This document shows positions 11,008 to 23,099 of a DNA stretch of 64,000 bases, in pieces. The first letter of the stretch is position 1, and every line of letters begins with the position of its first letter. A program made the position numbers and the translations under genes. Under the pieces are notes generated by a model. It saw only the letters and a program-made list of their open reading frames with translations. It was not told the DNA's origin and did no database searches. The DNA is from Marasmius tenuissimus (lineage: Eukaryota; Basidiomycota; Agaricomycetes; Agaricales; Marasmiaceae): NCBI GenBank assembly GCA_029532415.1, contig JAQOTA010000027.1, forward strand, positions 186,001 to 250,000, given 5' to 3'.

Positions 11008-12791
11008 CTAACGCGTAAGGCCTGCGTAGATGATTTTTCCGACGTCCGAGTGAACCTCAACGTTCCCAACAATTTTTTGTATGTTGGCGAGCACTCCCGT
11101 CGAGAATTCGCATCCAAACAACACCAAGTTCTCTATCCCGCATCCACGTTCCTTTCGTACGCTTAGAACGCGCAAGAGCTCCTGTGATATACTGTGTATC
11201 ACCTCCGTCGGTTCAGGATCTGGAGGGTAACTCGTCCATTTTTTTCGCAAGAAGTGAAGCCAAACTGTCCTGACAGCGGGAAAGAGCAAAGCGGGCCCAT
11301 TTGCTACTTGAGCTTGATCACCCGCTGCCGTCTGCCCTAACATTGGTATCACCTCAATGGCCAATCCGCAAGAGATGGTGATTGTGTGGAGCTCGGGGAG
11401 CGAGGCAAAATACTTTTCGATGGTTGCCTTGGAAATATCATTATTCCAGCTTCCCGCGTACTCGAGGTGGAGGGTGTGAAGATGAGAGAGAGGGAGTCCG
11501 TTATACAGGTTTTCCATCGCAGCGAGGTCGTCTATATATGGAGAGTAGTTGAGTCTGAGACGGGGTGTTCTCCTTCCGTAGAAGGGGATACGGAAGATGT
11601 CGGTTGGGAAAAGTTTAGCGCAGTAGATCAAATCATATGTAGGACAATTAGATTCGTCGTGCCCCACCACCATTGACACAATGGGAGACGATAGGAAAAA
11701 TTGCGATAGGACTAGGCGAGCTGACCGTGAGAGAGCTGGGGATATTGATTCGTAGGCTTGCTGTTCCACCTCCACAGAAACAGAGGGAGGGAGGGTAAAA
11801 TAGTCCAAGAAATTAACGCAGTCCATGCTGCCCAAAAAGCGCAATGACCTGAGACGCTGCAGGGGGTGCGGAGCTGAATGCGGATTCCGGGGTGGAATAT
11901 CATAGACTTCGTCTTTTCCGGAATGCAGCTCGGAGCTCCATTTGCGCTGTATGCAGAGCATCTCGAGATTGAGCGCGGCCTGAACTATTCCTAAAGTTTC
12001 GCCGACGGATGGGCGAGGCGGTTGACCCTTAGTACTGAATATCGTCAATTGAAGGGAGGTCAAATCCTTCGCAAGAGCCATTATATTGTATTGAGAAAGA
12101 ACGGCATTGATGACAAGTTTTCTAAGACGGGGAGGTCCGCCTACGAGGCTGTCAGGAATAACGAGGGGTGGATGCTCCGACCCAACATCGCCATAGTCGT
12201 AGTGCTGTTCGCATTCGAGATGAAAGGAGTGGAGAAGAGGAGCCCCTCCAATATGTGGGGGCATATGAGCAGCGTCCCGAACACGTAACTTGAGCATAGC
12301 TATGCGATGGATGTTCTGCATGAGTACAAAATCCGCGAGTTGACGATTAAGACGGCCGGAGCCATTCTTGTAGCCCCGGGAGATAGAAAGATGAAGAGGT
12401 GCGTTCTGCGATCTAAGCAGCATCCACAGTGAAAGCCACTCGTCTTTGAAGTCTATGTGAGTCCAAAGAGACGGTGTGCTGAACGCCACTTGTCGCCAGT
12501 GGCGACAAACCTGTGGGAACGAGTACCAGCGACCTCGTGCTGGTTTTTTGGCCTCCTCGCCGTCTTCATCATCGTCTCCGAATACGTATCCATCTTCGCC
12601 TTCGATTTCGTCTTCACCAAACTTAATCTTTTGAACAAGGTAATGAAAAATGGCGGAGAGAATCTCGACAGGGATACGGCACGTTATGTTCTGCGAATTT
12701 TGATCGTGTTCTGACGAGACAGTGATATGGGGTCAAAACTCGCAGAATAGTAACAGATTAAACAATTCACGATACCTTCAGCTGTATCCAT
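11008..12791 (-). CDS. F-box protein, paralogue 2
   Basis: Stop TAG at 11008-11010. The N-terminal F-box is CRIPVEILSAIFHYLV, followed by an acidic insertion (EDEIEGEDG..., then GDDDEDGEE) and VCRHWRQVAFSTPSLWTHI. The C-terminal ~450 residues align throughout with the protein at 4931-6730 (for example PPRLRKLVINAVLSQYN against PHRLRKLTIKAVLSHYN), so they are paralogues. I start at ATG 12791 (MDTAEG), which is conserved in the paralogue and precedes an intron of the same phase (about 12722-12775). An alternative in-frame ATG at 12932 would add about 47 residues. The expected role is an SCF substrate receptor with a leucine-rich C-terminal region; the substrate is unknown. Confidence 0.8.
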
Positions 12792-13377
12792 AGAGCAGTG
12801 GATCCTCTGGACGGGCGCGATGGAGAGTTGATGGAGGTTACGGTTCAGAATCACAACCAACTGCAGATGATTCCCACGTTCTTCAGTGATCACGACACCC
12901 ATAAGCCATGCATTTGCTCGCTCCAATTTCATTTCATTTTAGTCACAGTATCCTACCGTATGACATTCCATATCGGATTGTTACATGTATAGCTACTGTG
13001 GATGCCTAGCTCTAGCAAAGCATCAGGGAGAAATGTCGGCCTGCTGCGGCAGTCGACATAATAACCATGGATAGCAGATGAATCGATGATGGTTCAGCCT
13101 GCAAGCACAGGCGTGCACGCTCAGAAAGGGCTGATATCTATGTAAGCACGAACAGGGAACCGTGATCAAGGCCAAGAGCAGCAGTACCCTCAGACCAATG
13201 ATCATGTATAGCAACCTGCAGGCTTTCCTCAGTCCCTGAAAAGGGAAAGAAGAGAGCCAAGTACTGCAGGCTGTCCGTTCATCGACCACCGAAACGTGTA
13301 TGTGGCAGATCATCCTCGTCCGGGACAAGGACACGGAGCATACTCGGTGGGTCCAATGAACGTGCGGGTGAATCCGA
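12792..13377. other. Intergenic, F-box leader and UPF1 3' side
   Basis: This covers the 5' leader of the second F-box gene and the 3' region of UPF1. No further gene is supportable. A long frame near 13023-13334 (minus) has no family features. Confidence 0.4.
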
Positions 13378-16300
13378 TCAGAACACCGTAACCCCCGATT
13401 GCGTCCCCGTGTATTGACTCTTCATATCGTCCAGATCAACATCCTCTCCCTGACTTTTGTAGTCATACTGCGAGATGCTTCCCACATCGCTAACGCCAGC
13501 CACAGAGGATGACCCAAACGAGGGCCGGCGCCGAATCCTGTCGCTCTGGTTGAACGACAAGTTCGCTCGCTCGCTGCCAACTGCGCTTCCAATGACGCTG
13601 CTGTTATCCGTGATACTGGCACTGGGTCCGGCATCCTGTGAGATGATCGAAGACGCATAGCTGCCGTAGACACTGCGCTTCGCACCAGCACGAGGGACCT
13701 GAGCGCTGAACGGTCCACTAGCCGCGAACATGGGTAATCCGGATGAATACGTGGCCTGGGATCGAAGGGACTGAACATCGGATGGGATATATCCAAGCGC
13801 ATCGTGAGTTCGATAGAAGCTCGCGTCGAAACGACTGGGGGTTCCAGAACCACCACGGCCGGAAGGCATCATACCAGGGTTAGGAGGTGCACCCCCCAAG
13901 TAGTCGCGGGCGTTCGTCTCGTGGCGACGGAATTGGTCCATAGCCTTGGCAAGGGAACGTCTCGGTTTGCTGAACTGAATCATGCTGATTTGGAGATTGC
14001 TCAATGGCCCCTCGACCAGACAATCCTTCGACTTGTAGTGAGTGAGGAGATCGTGCCACAGTGGATGCTATGAGTGACCAAGTCAGCTCCTCAGGAAACT
14101 AGGCATCACGAGGGGAGAACGCACCTTGCTCAAAACCTTGGGGTTACCCAGGACGACAACGCCGTACTTCGCTCGGGTAAGAGCGACATTCAAACGTCTC
14201 GGGTCGTTCAAGAAACCAATTCCTTGATGCTCGTTACTCCTGACACAGCTGAGGATGATGTAATCCTTCTCTCGTCCCTGGAACGCATCCACACTGGCAA
14301 CCTCAACTTCCTTGTACAAATCCTTCTTCAACGAGCCATGGAACTGCATGTGGTTCACGATGTACGAGCGTTGCCCTTCATAAGGCGTAACGACGCCAAT
14401 CTGACCTGGGTTGACGCCCGATTTGAAAAATTTGGTGACGATTTTTTCGACGTTTGAGGCTTCCGTTCTTCACGAGAACCCATTAGCACGAAGGTATTCC
14501 AAATGAGCAGCGACATGAACACACCTATTCAAGAAAGACGTTCCACTACTAGAAATCTCCTCCTGTCCAAGGTTCTGATAGAAGAACATGGGAGTATCTG
14601 GCACTGGCCAAGGGAAATCGACATTCTTCCTCAATCGCTCCGGAGCGGTAACACCATTCTGCAACGAACCCTCGTAGAACATGTTGGAAGGGTATTCCGA
14701 AAGACAAGGGTGCATCCGGTACTGGACCTGGAGTCGAATAGGTCGGTTTCCAAGAAGGACCAAGCGTTCGAAGAGAGACTGCGTCAACCCAGCTCTCGCA
14801 GCCTTCTTGTTCATAATGACCGGTCCGAGCTGTTGATGATCGCCGACGAGGACAACTTGCTTGCATCCGAGTACAAGCGGGATCATACACTCTGCGATAG
14901 AAAGGTGTTTAGTACGCGAGACACCCGCGAACAGCTCCGAAAACCACATACCAGGTTCAGCAGCCTGCGTAGCCTCATCAATCAACACAGTTCGGAACTT
15001 CAACTTGCTGAGTCGAGGATCTCCAGCTCCAACACAAGTACAGCAAATAACATCCGCTGCGCCCAGAATCTCCTTCTCGCACTGTCGAATAAGTGTCTTG
15101 TACTTCCTCTCATCATTGCTGCTCAGTTCTCCCTGTTCGTTCTTCAGCTGAATCAACTTCTGCAACTCGACGTGATGCGTGCTGTTCGTGACTTGCTGGT
15201 GCAATGTCAAGAAACTAACGCTCGAGTCGAGCGCTTCACGGGACTTGGCAGTCAGTCGAACGACCTTCAAGCCAGTAGCGTGAATCTTCTCCGTGAGCTG
15301 GTCGACGGCAACGTTCGATGGTGCGCACACGAGCACTTGGTCCGGGTTCATTTTGGCGAGGTGGTAGACGATGGTGGCGGAAGTCACGGTTTTACCAGTA
15401 CCAGGAGGACCTTGAATCAAACTGATAGGTTTCTGTAATACGCTCTTCACTGCGTACATCTGCGAATGGTTGAGCTCCGGCAAACCAGGAGCCGACCATC
15501 GCTTTGGCATCTGGGTGCGGAGGGTCTGAGGTTCTAGTTCATGTCCCAATAGTTTGTGATACTGGAGATGTGTTGAGGCTATGCAAAGGTGTAGAATGAT
15601 CGATCATGACTCACAATGTATCCGCTGACGCTCTTCTCGTCGACCGCAAATGTCTTCATAGCGAGCTGCATCCTATCAAAGCTCGTCGACTTCCAAACGA
15701 AGTCAGCTGCGAAATTCTGGGTGCACTCCGATGGTACACCTTCCGTTCTACGAAGCTCCAGGCCAACTTCGTCCGAGACGTCTACAGCATAGTCATTAGC
15801 GACGAACAGAGACAAACACTCCAGGGCACTCACTGTTGGGAATCTTTATAACATGTCCGACGCCCTCCCAAGGCTTATGCAGCTCTCCCAGATATCTGAG
15901 TCTCAACTCATCTCCGACAGCCAATCTGACCTCTCCACTTTCCAATTTCGGTAGACCAAACCAAGCCACTCGTTTCTGATTCAACCCAATGTCCCACCTA
16001 ACCGTAATATCCGTTTGAGTCTGGCTCTCCTTGAGCTTCTTATCATAGTCCGCCTCAATCTTGACCAGAGGCCCGAATATGTTCTGGTACTGATACGCAT
16101 CCTCATATCGTGGTAAGATGGGGTGAGGTTCGTCGTCGACGCCTGGTTTTTCGAGGTCTTCAAGCGTGGCACTGGCATTCTCCCTCCAAAGGTCTTCAAG
16201 TCGGTTGATCTGATCAAATGAAATCTGACGAGACCGCAATTGTTCGGTTTCGCTCGGAGGTTTGACAAGCCACGACAGGAAGGATCTGTCATCAATGAGG

Positions 16301-17057
16301 GGCGCCCAAAGCGAAGAGTTCCACGAAATGTCTTTCGAAATCGCCGCACACGGTTGACTAGAATGGTTGGTTTAGTTAGTTGAATTAATACCGATGAAAC
16401 GACGAGGGGCGCTTAAAACGCACCGGCACAGCAAAACGACGACAGTATCGCTCTTTGCGGGGATGAAACCCAACATGAACACGTTCTTGCTTCCGCAATT
16501 GTAGCACTCTGGTGCTGTCTCGCCCAAAGGACTGTCCGCATGTAGAATGACCTCCTTGTGCTTCGCGCGCACGAGATGATTCACAATATGTGACGCCGAT
16601 GTGTTACCGCGAGAATTGCAGAACCATTTGCTGCATATAAGGCATTTCACGACCGATGCAGGAGAGTGAATGCCGCAGTAGCTGAGGGTGGTAAGAAAAA
16701 TCAAGAAGATTCAGTAAATATGAAAGAGGAACACGTTCATACAGCAAAAACGCACCTGCAAGCATGAGGCGGTAAATCAACCTGCCCCTCATCCTTCAAA
16801 TCATCCAAAACAGCATCAAAGTCTTCATCCAAATCTTGTACGTGTCCTTGTCCTTGTCCGTTGCCTATACCATTATCCAGCGGAGATTGCCCATGCCCGT
16901 TAACCGAGTCCGAGATCGAGAGACTGGAGAGGTCGACTGAGGAAGCGTTATCCTGGGTGTTGGCGGTGTAGACAGAGCTCGTATCGTCGACGATGCTCAT
17001 TCCACCGTAGGATGAGCCGGTGTCGTACTGGAAATTATCGAAGGTGTAGGAATCCAT
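13378..17057 (-). CDS. UPF1: UPF1, RNA helicase of nonsense-mediated mRNA decay
   Basis: Start ATG 17057 (MDSYTFDNF), stop TGA 13378-13380, with several introns. Order along the protein: a Ser/Asp-rich N-terminus; the Cys/His zinc-binding domain (16400-16760; [28 protein letters not shown]), which binds UPF2; the 1B/stalk region; then the SF1 helicase core with Walker A GPPGTGKT, Walker [39 protein letters not shown] and [11 protein letters not shown]. The tail holds SQ sites and is Ser-rich, as in known UPF1 C-termini that are phosphorylated. It is an ATP-dependent 5'-3' RNA helicase acting in the cytoplasm on terminating ribosomes. An intron splits the Walker B region after AEP (14900-14960). 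The gene looks intact. Long frames on the opposite strand here are shadows. Confidence 0.96.
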
Positions 17058-17316
17058 GATGATGATGGTTTTGGTCAAGCTGTGGTTTGTCAGTCAAACA
17101 ATTGCGAGTCAGGACCCAAAATTACCAGATCGGGGCCGGATCCCGAGGTAAATTGAATCGATGTTTTTGGGGCAAATTCCCTGCTAAATATGGACATTTT
17201 TGGTCCAAATACTCGCCGCTATTTCCACCTTCGACGTTCGTTGCGGGAGCAAGTTACAACTAAGGACCTCTAATCTAGATTACTGTAGTCAATAAGCATA
17301 CCACTACCTTCCCTTT
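17058..17316. promoter_or_regulatory. UPF1 promoter region / 3' side of MSM1
   Basis: A 260-bp spacer upstream of UPF1 and downstream of the synthetase stop. It must contain the UPF1 promoter; no TATA box is evident. Confidence 0.4.
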
Positions 17317-19384
17317 CTACTTCCTGTTCTCGAACAACCTCACACTTTCTACCTTCGACGGCACCCACAACCCCTGTCCCGCGTGATCCAATGTCCTTTT
17401 GTCCTTCGAGATATCAAGAGCGTCCAACAACTTCCCTGCGACTCCAGGTACAAATGGCTGTAAGCATATCCCAGCAATTGCAAGTGTATGAATACAATAC
17501 ACATAGGACAGTGCTACGTCCAGAGGTCGTGCATTCTTGCTCCATGGTGCGACCTCGGTGAGGTTTTTGTTCGCCTAGCAAAAACCTGTCAGAAGAGTAA
17601 CATAGACACACCCTCGGATACACTCACCAGCTTCAACACGTCCACGATTTCCTCCAATGCCTCGGCCATTCTAAGTTCCTCCATAGCATTCCCAACTTTC
17701 GTTGACATCGTCGCAGATGCGGAGATCAACTCTCTCCAACGACCCTGTTCCGGTGTCGGCTCCTTCAGGAGACCATTCAGACTGCTCTCCTCGATAGTAC
17801 TGACGGCGGGGCCACGAATCTTGGGTGAGGTCACTCGTAAGAAGAGGTTCCCAAGCAAAGATTGAAGTTCCTTGTCATGTTTCGACAATTGGTCGTGAGA
17901 CCAATCTGTGCACAGAGTCAGCACCATAGAATCATTCAGAGACGCACAAAAACTCATACTCACCAACATCATCAACGAACCTCCCTCCAACCTTGGCAAG
18001 ATAATACCTAACCGAATCAATCCCAAACTCTTCAACAGCCTGAAACGGATCCGTCACGTTTCCTAACGACTTTGACATCTTCTTCTGCGACGACGTCCAA
18101 TGCGCATGTGCCAACGTTCGTTTTTGCAAGGGAAGATTCAAAGCGAGGAGAATGGCAGGAAGATAAATCGTATGGAACCTTGCAGAGAAACCAGTCAAAA
18201 ACGCGAAGCAAAATTCAAAAAAAATAAAACCCCACCGAACGATATCCTTCCCAATCACCTGAACATCGACCGGCCATCCAGCTTCCTTCCCCATCCGCGC
18301 TGCGCTCTTCCCCTCACCCTCACCCCCACTCGCACTCGACCAAGGAAACCCAAGCCCCGTCAAATACGATATAACCGCATCCACCCACACATACACCGTA
18401 TGTTCCTCATCCCCCGGAACCGGAACCCCCCACGCAAGCCTCGACCTCGGCCTCGAAATCGATATATCCTCCAACCTCTCATTCTCCAGCGCCTGTATCA
18501 GATCCGTTCGGTAATGTTCCGGGTATATCGATTTAGGATGCTTCTTGTAATGCTCGAGAAGAGGTTTCTGGAACGACGACAGACGAAACATGTAATTCGT
18601 TTCACTGTTGAATTCGACGGGGGAACCTGTTTCTTTTGAGATCATATGCGGGGCTAATGTTGATGTGGATGTGGAGGTAGAGTCTTCGGGTGCGGGTGTT
18701 ACTTGGGAGTCGGTGTAGAAACATTCGTCTGTGATGGAGTACCAGCCGGAGTAGCTTCCTTTGTAGATTAGTCCTTTTTCTTCTAGTTGACGCTAGCATT
18801 CTGGTCAGCTGTGTGTCGTATTGGGGGAGGGGGGGGGGGCGTTAAACTCACCCAAACCCATTGAACCGCATTCAAATGCCTCTCCTCACTCGTTCGAATA
18901 AAAGTCGTGTGACTGATTTCCGCAACTTCCGACAGTCTCTGAAAAGCGAAAGCAAAATGATCAATACACCCAACCCCACCAGCACGGGAAAACGCGAAGA
19001 ACACACACGGAAATGCTGGCTAATCTCATCACAAAACACCTTCGGATCCATACCCTTGGCCAAAGCAGCTTTCTGTATCTTCAACCCATGCTCGTCTGTC
19101 CCCGTAACGAACTTGACTTCTCTTTCGGGATCCTTTATACGCTGATACCGCGCAAAGATGTCCGCCGTTACAAGGGAATACAAATGGCCAATGTGTGGAG
19201 CTAAACGGGCAGGCATAAGCGTTCGTGCAAGCCATACAGCACTCAACTCACCCGCATTAGGATAGAATATAGGTGTCGTAGTGTACCAAGGTTTTGTAGC
19301 TGGAGTTCTTGTCACCGTTCCGGTAGTGAACGAACGGTAGTTTACTCCTCCTCGTGTTTGAATGCGGCAAAGGCGGCCTAGCAT
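17317..19384 (-). CDS. MSM1: Mitochondrial methionyl-tRNA synthetase
   Basis: ATG 19384, stop TAG 17317-17319, about six introns. The N-terminus ([19 protein letters not shown]) is basic and hydroxylated, as expected for a mitochondrial targeting peptide. Class I aminoacyl-tRNA synthetase signatures follow: PHIGHLYS (HIGH), [13 protein letters not shown], the Trp-rich [25 protein letters not shown], and [10 protein letters not shown] (KMSKS loop). The C-terminal part is the helical anticodon-binding domain. It charges tRNA-Met in the mitochondrial matrix. The single-domain form without the zinc knuckle pair of bacterial long MetRS fits the organellar type. One intron near 18825-18850 contains a run of Gs on the plus strand. 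Confidence 0.93.
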
Positions 19385-19950
19385 TGAGAATTCATGTACA
19401 GAGAGTTGAAGCTAGCGGGGAGGAGCTTTAGTGTAGTTGCTGCCGCTCACAGTCGCGATGATGGACGTACCGGAAAGAAATGGATACGCGGTCCAGAGCG
19501 CGTCTCCGGTCCGACGCGCGACTTTTCAGCTTTGACCAATAACCACCATGTTTATTCCTTTCTCCTCGAATACACGCGAAATCGCTGTGAATCTCTTCCC
19601 AATTCAATGAAAATTACAGCTATGAATTAGCTTGATGCTGCCGTGAAAATCTCTTCCAGCACTGGCTGGATTCAGGCTCTGATTCTGTTCAAGCTCTAAT
19701 AAAACTGCAGATTCTCGAAGCCTCAGCTATGCGAATCGAAGGGGAGTAGAATGGGCGCCGAATGGAGTGAGTACAATTCGAAACTTCAACTCGAGAGCTC
19801 CCAGCTCAGCTCAATCCCAACAGTGACGAGCAGAAAAAAAACCGTCCCCTGTTCCCAAGGTCGTGCAGTATGGTATTGGTATCCAAACGAGAGAGAAAGA
19901 GATTCGTAAGCACCAATCATTCCTGCCCTAGATTCTCTCGTTGAGCCCTC
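19385..19950. other. Intergenic
   Basis: About 570 bp holding the promoter of the synthetase and the 3' side of the NTF2-like gene. No gene is visible. Confidence 0.4.
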
Positions 19951-20460
19951 CTACGTCTCAAGCCTCTCTTTCAACACAATGGAACCTGTCATATCGTCGC
20001 CTAGCTCTCCCCCGTGCTCTCGAATAAGCGTACCCATTCTCACACCCGCCGCCGCATCGATGAACTCGACACTCTCCTTAATCAACACCTTCTCCACCTC
20101 TTCATCATCCGTAAACTTCAACATCCAAATCAAATCATGCTCCACCGTCTCCTTGGACCCTTTCGGCGTCAAGAAATAGCTCATCCTAGTACTCGACTTC
20201 CTTTCGTGCTCATCAACGACCAGATCGTGGATCTTAGCATCCGAAAAGTCGAGATAGATGCCCGATCGCTGCATATGTGTAGCAAACGCGTCGTTGTCCA
20301 TGTAATCCTGCAATCCGCGGTTACGAGCGACGAGAAAGTTGTGACCCCAACCATGGCGTGCGTCTGGAGAACGGATTGAGATTATTTGGGATGCATCTTC
20401 GGGCAAAGCGTGTGCTTTAGTGAGGGAGAGGAGCTTCAAGTACAGAGGAGATGGTGCCAT
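19951..20460 (-). CDS. NTF2-like (SnoaL-type) protein
   Basis: A single exon of 169 codons, ATG 20460 to stop 19951. Hydrophobic/charged alternation with DHDLIWMLKFTDD-type strand patterns, a central Asp-rich strand (YLDFSDAKIHDLVVDEHERK) and the segment KVLIKESVEFIDAAAG resemble the alpha+beta cone of NTF2-like/SnoaL proteins. No signal peptide or TM helix is present. Members include small-molecule isomerases, cyclases and binding proteins, so the substrate cannot be told. It starts divergently from the DUF3429 gene at 21138. Family assignment is by pattern only. Confidence 0.65.
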   Translation of the reverse strand: MAPSPLYLKLLSLTKAHALPEDASQIISIRSPDARHGWGHNFLVARNRGLQDYMDNDAFATHMQRSGIYLDFSDAKIHDLVVDEHERKSSTRMSYFLTPKGSKETVEHDLIWMLKFTDDEEVEKVLIKESVEFIDAAAGVRMGTLIREHGGELGDDMTGSIVLKERLET

Positions 20461-21137
20461 TCGCGATGAGGGGATGATGGTGCGGGTGGAAGTTCAAACT
20501 GCATACGAGCTAGGCGGATTACCGGGCCGCTTGACATGCCTGCCGACCTGTACACGTGACGACACTAAGGATTCTCGATCTTGGACCCACATGTACACGC
20601 AAAACGACCTGAACCTCTCGTGAAGCAGTTCTTTCCCATAGTGGCGCTGACAAAACCTGTAAGTATGCTCGATTGACTTGAAAGTTATCTTCTGCTCGCT
20701 CATTTCACCTGTCCGATTCGCAGACCAATCTTGTTCTCGTGTGGACCGTCCTTCCGAGACATTGCTGGCCCGCATCCAAGGGTAATTCATTTACGCGCAG
20801 AACAGGCTCTTTACGATTATTCTACAAAAGTCTTCCCAGAATGCTCAAGATAGGCCGCTCGGCGTTGTGGATAACGACATACCGTGTTCGGTTTCTATGC
20901 GGCCGATCTCCCTCCAAACGGCCTGCGAGTGTGAGTGGCGAAATGTTCTGTCAGCCAGAGTTCGCATGACGTAGGGTATCCATATTCTCCCAATACACTG
21001 CGAATATTCGATCTCCCGCTCTAAAATTACCACTGGTCAGGTTGTCTAATAAGTGACATCATGAGCCCCTCAGCATTCTCACTTATAAGAACCTGCCCCG
21101 TGCTCAGCTGAGTAAATCCCAGAATAAACCCACCATC
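20461..21137. promoter_or_regulatory. Divergent promoter region
   Basis: A 680-bp spacer between two divergent starts. TTATAAGA at 21083-21090 lies about 50 bp before the ATG at 21138 and is a plausible TATA element for the plus-strand gene. No coding exon chain was found. Confidence 0.5.
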
Positions 21138-22321
21138 ATGTCCTTCCTACGTCCCTTGACTCGTTCCACCCTCAAACCTTTCGCTCTGCGCACTCTACAC
21201 CAGCCGGTGTCCATCACACGGCCCGTGCCAACCGCTCTCCTTCGTTCAACCTTCTTCAACAAACGGACAGTCGCAAGCACGGTTTCGAATCGTCCTGCCA
21301 GTCAGACTTTCGAACAGGCCGCCCTCAATATCAAGGAGGAGACCGGGAACACTGCTTCTGATCTCGCCAAAGTCATCGCTGGAGGGAACATGACATCAGA
21401 TACGATTGATACGAGCAAGAACTCTTTCGTGAGTCTATTGGCAAGGTACTACATCCAAAACCCACTCTTACCATAAACCATTTCTCCAGCTCGGAATCAC
21501 CGGAACGATCGCTTCAACAGTTCCCAAGGAAGCAATGGTCTTTGGATTAGCTGGAACTCTCCCATACGTCGGCGCCTCAGCAACAACCGTCTATCTCGCC
21601 TATGAAGCAGGTCTCGCAGCCAGCGGCGTACCCATCAACATGGATCCTGGAGTTGCCCTCACCATTCTCGATCAAGCGCTGAACGTGCAGGTCACCTACG
21701 GCGCAGTCATGCTTTCCTTCCTGGGCGCAATGCATTGGGGAATGGAATTCGCCGGGCTCGGGGGGCACCAGGGCTATAAGCGACTTGCGTTGGGTGCTGC
21801 GCCTGTTATCTTCGCGTGGCCTACGTTAGCCTTCCAGCCGATGACGGCGTTATTGATGCAGTGGGTTGGATTTACGAGCATTTGGTGGGCTGATTCGAAG
21901 GCTACCAGTTTGGGTTGGAGTGAGTTAATTTACAACCTTTCGCACTTTGACACGTTGGCTAAACGTGTTTTCCCCGTCACGCAGCCCCGAAATGGTACTC
22001 CCAATACCGTTTCTATCTTTCCATCCTTGTTGGAACTTGGTGAGTGGTGACCGGATGCTTGACATCGAAACCCGTGCTGACTATCGTGTCAATAGCATCA
22101 TCGGCTCTCTAGCCGGAACCTCTTACTACGGCCCAGTCGCTGGCCATGGCTTCATCTCGCACGATCTGGAGTTGATTCGTGAGCAGAGGAGGGAGTTGTT
22201 GAAGGAAAATGAGGGCACCGTCAAGGGACCCGTTGGATCCGTGTTGGACGATGCAGGAGATGCTTTCGTTACGCTCAAGAAGAAGGTAGAGAAGGAAGAG
22301 AAGGAAGAGAAGAAAGACTAA
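21138..22321 (+). CDS. DUF3429 mitochondrial inner-membrane protein (TMEM69-like)
   Basis: Four exons: 21138-21428, about 21490-21919, 21984-22039 and 22097-22321. Introns join in phase. The N-terminus is Arg/Ser/Thr-rich with no acids (MSFLRPLTRSTLKPF), a good mitochondrial presequence. Then come TM segments MVFGLAGTLPYVG, VTYGAVMLSFLGAMHWGMEF, LGAAPVIFAWPTLAF and YRFYLSILVGTCIIGSLAG, matching the DUF3429/TMEM69 layout including the AMHWG motif. The C-terminus is a lysine/glutamate-rich tail. Fungal members are annotated as mitochondrial inner membrane proteins of unknown biochemical role. The gene looks intact. Confidence 0.85.
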
Positions 22322-22576
22322 GTCGATGGTTTAAGGAGCGAACCATGATACCTCGTCGAGCAAAGAAAGCGAGGATAATGGACCTCGTAACAAATTATGT
22401 ATGTGTGTACAAGTAAAAGCTGCGCTTCTAGCATTGCAATATCAAGTATTGTATTTGTAGTTCTTAATCATTATTTGCACCCTCTGCGATTGTCCCAGCC
22501 GACATATCTACCATTCAAATTGGGAGAGTCGACCGTCTTCCCAGCCACGGTGACCAACTCTCCTGCTGTTTTCAAT

Positions 22577-22682
22577 GGTAAGATGGCCGAGCGGTTGAGG
22601 CGTGTGACTCAAGCTTCCGAAACACGAAGCTTTCTCTTCTCATGGGGGAAACCCCGCCAGAGTTCAAATCTCTGTCTTACCA
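22577..22682 (+). tRNA. tRNA-Leu(CAA) with intron, copy 1
   Basis: The 5' GGTAAGA pairs fully with the 3' TCTTACC, the discriminator is A, the D arm is GCCGAGCGGTTGAGGC, the T arm is CAGAG/TTCAAAT/CTCTG, and the long variable arm is GGGG-GAAA-CCCC, as in class II leucine tRNAs. The loop CTCAAG gives anticodon CAA, followed by an intron of about 23 nt that forms an AAGCTTC/GAAGCTT hairpin with the anticodon, which is usual for fungal tRNA-Leu(CAA). The anticodon stem has one T-T mismatch (29-41), so activity is likely but not certain. It is the left edge of the tandem tRNA-P450 unit. Confidence 0.82.
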
Positions 22683-23065
22683 GAAAACGTTCCTTTTTTT
22701 TATCTTGTGCTGTCGTAGGGTCGCAAACCGGAAAGAAACAGAAGTGAACGAACTGGAAGGAAGGTGAACGTGGGAATTCTGTGCTGATGGTTCTTTCACT
22801 GCGACCTCCATGGTAGCCAATTTCCCAGCGCGTCTGGTCAGTCAAAGCTCCACGACCTTCTTCGCGCTATCATTCATTGATCCCATATTAGGCTTGTCCA
22901 TTGTCGATCATGAGCTATCCGGTTCATCACGCAGCTAGAGAAACCCAGCTGCATCATCATAGAACGCCACCTTGGTCGCGCGCATCGGCTCCTATCGTTC
23001 ATTTAGTGAGATACTGATGTCTACCGTGACTGGTCAGTCGGGGAAAAGGTGGCGGGGCTGAGGGA

Positions 23066-23073
23066 TATATAAG
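23066..23073 (+). promoter_or_regulatory. TATA box of P450 gene 1
   Basis: TATATAAG, 27-34 bp before the ATG at 23100. The paralogue has the same octamer at 27972-27979. Confidence 0.65.
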
Positions 23074-23099
23074 ACGTGCAGAACTCTTCGGTTTCATCA

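Noticed and set aside
14503..15438. Long plus-strand open frame of 311 codons
   Set aside because: It lies antisense to the UPF1 helicase core, whose motifs are all intact on the minus strand. Its sequence has no domain features and is a frame shadow.
18100..18639. Plus-strand frame of 179 codons
   Set aside because: It is antisense to the MetRS KMSKS region and is a shadow.
22577..22682. Alternative reading as a serine tRNA
   Set aside because: Discriminator base A, the GAGCGG D loop and a CAA anticodon with intron all point to leucine; serine tRNAs have discriminator G.
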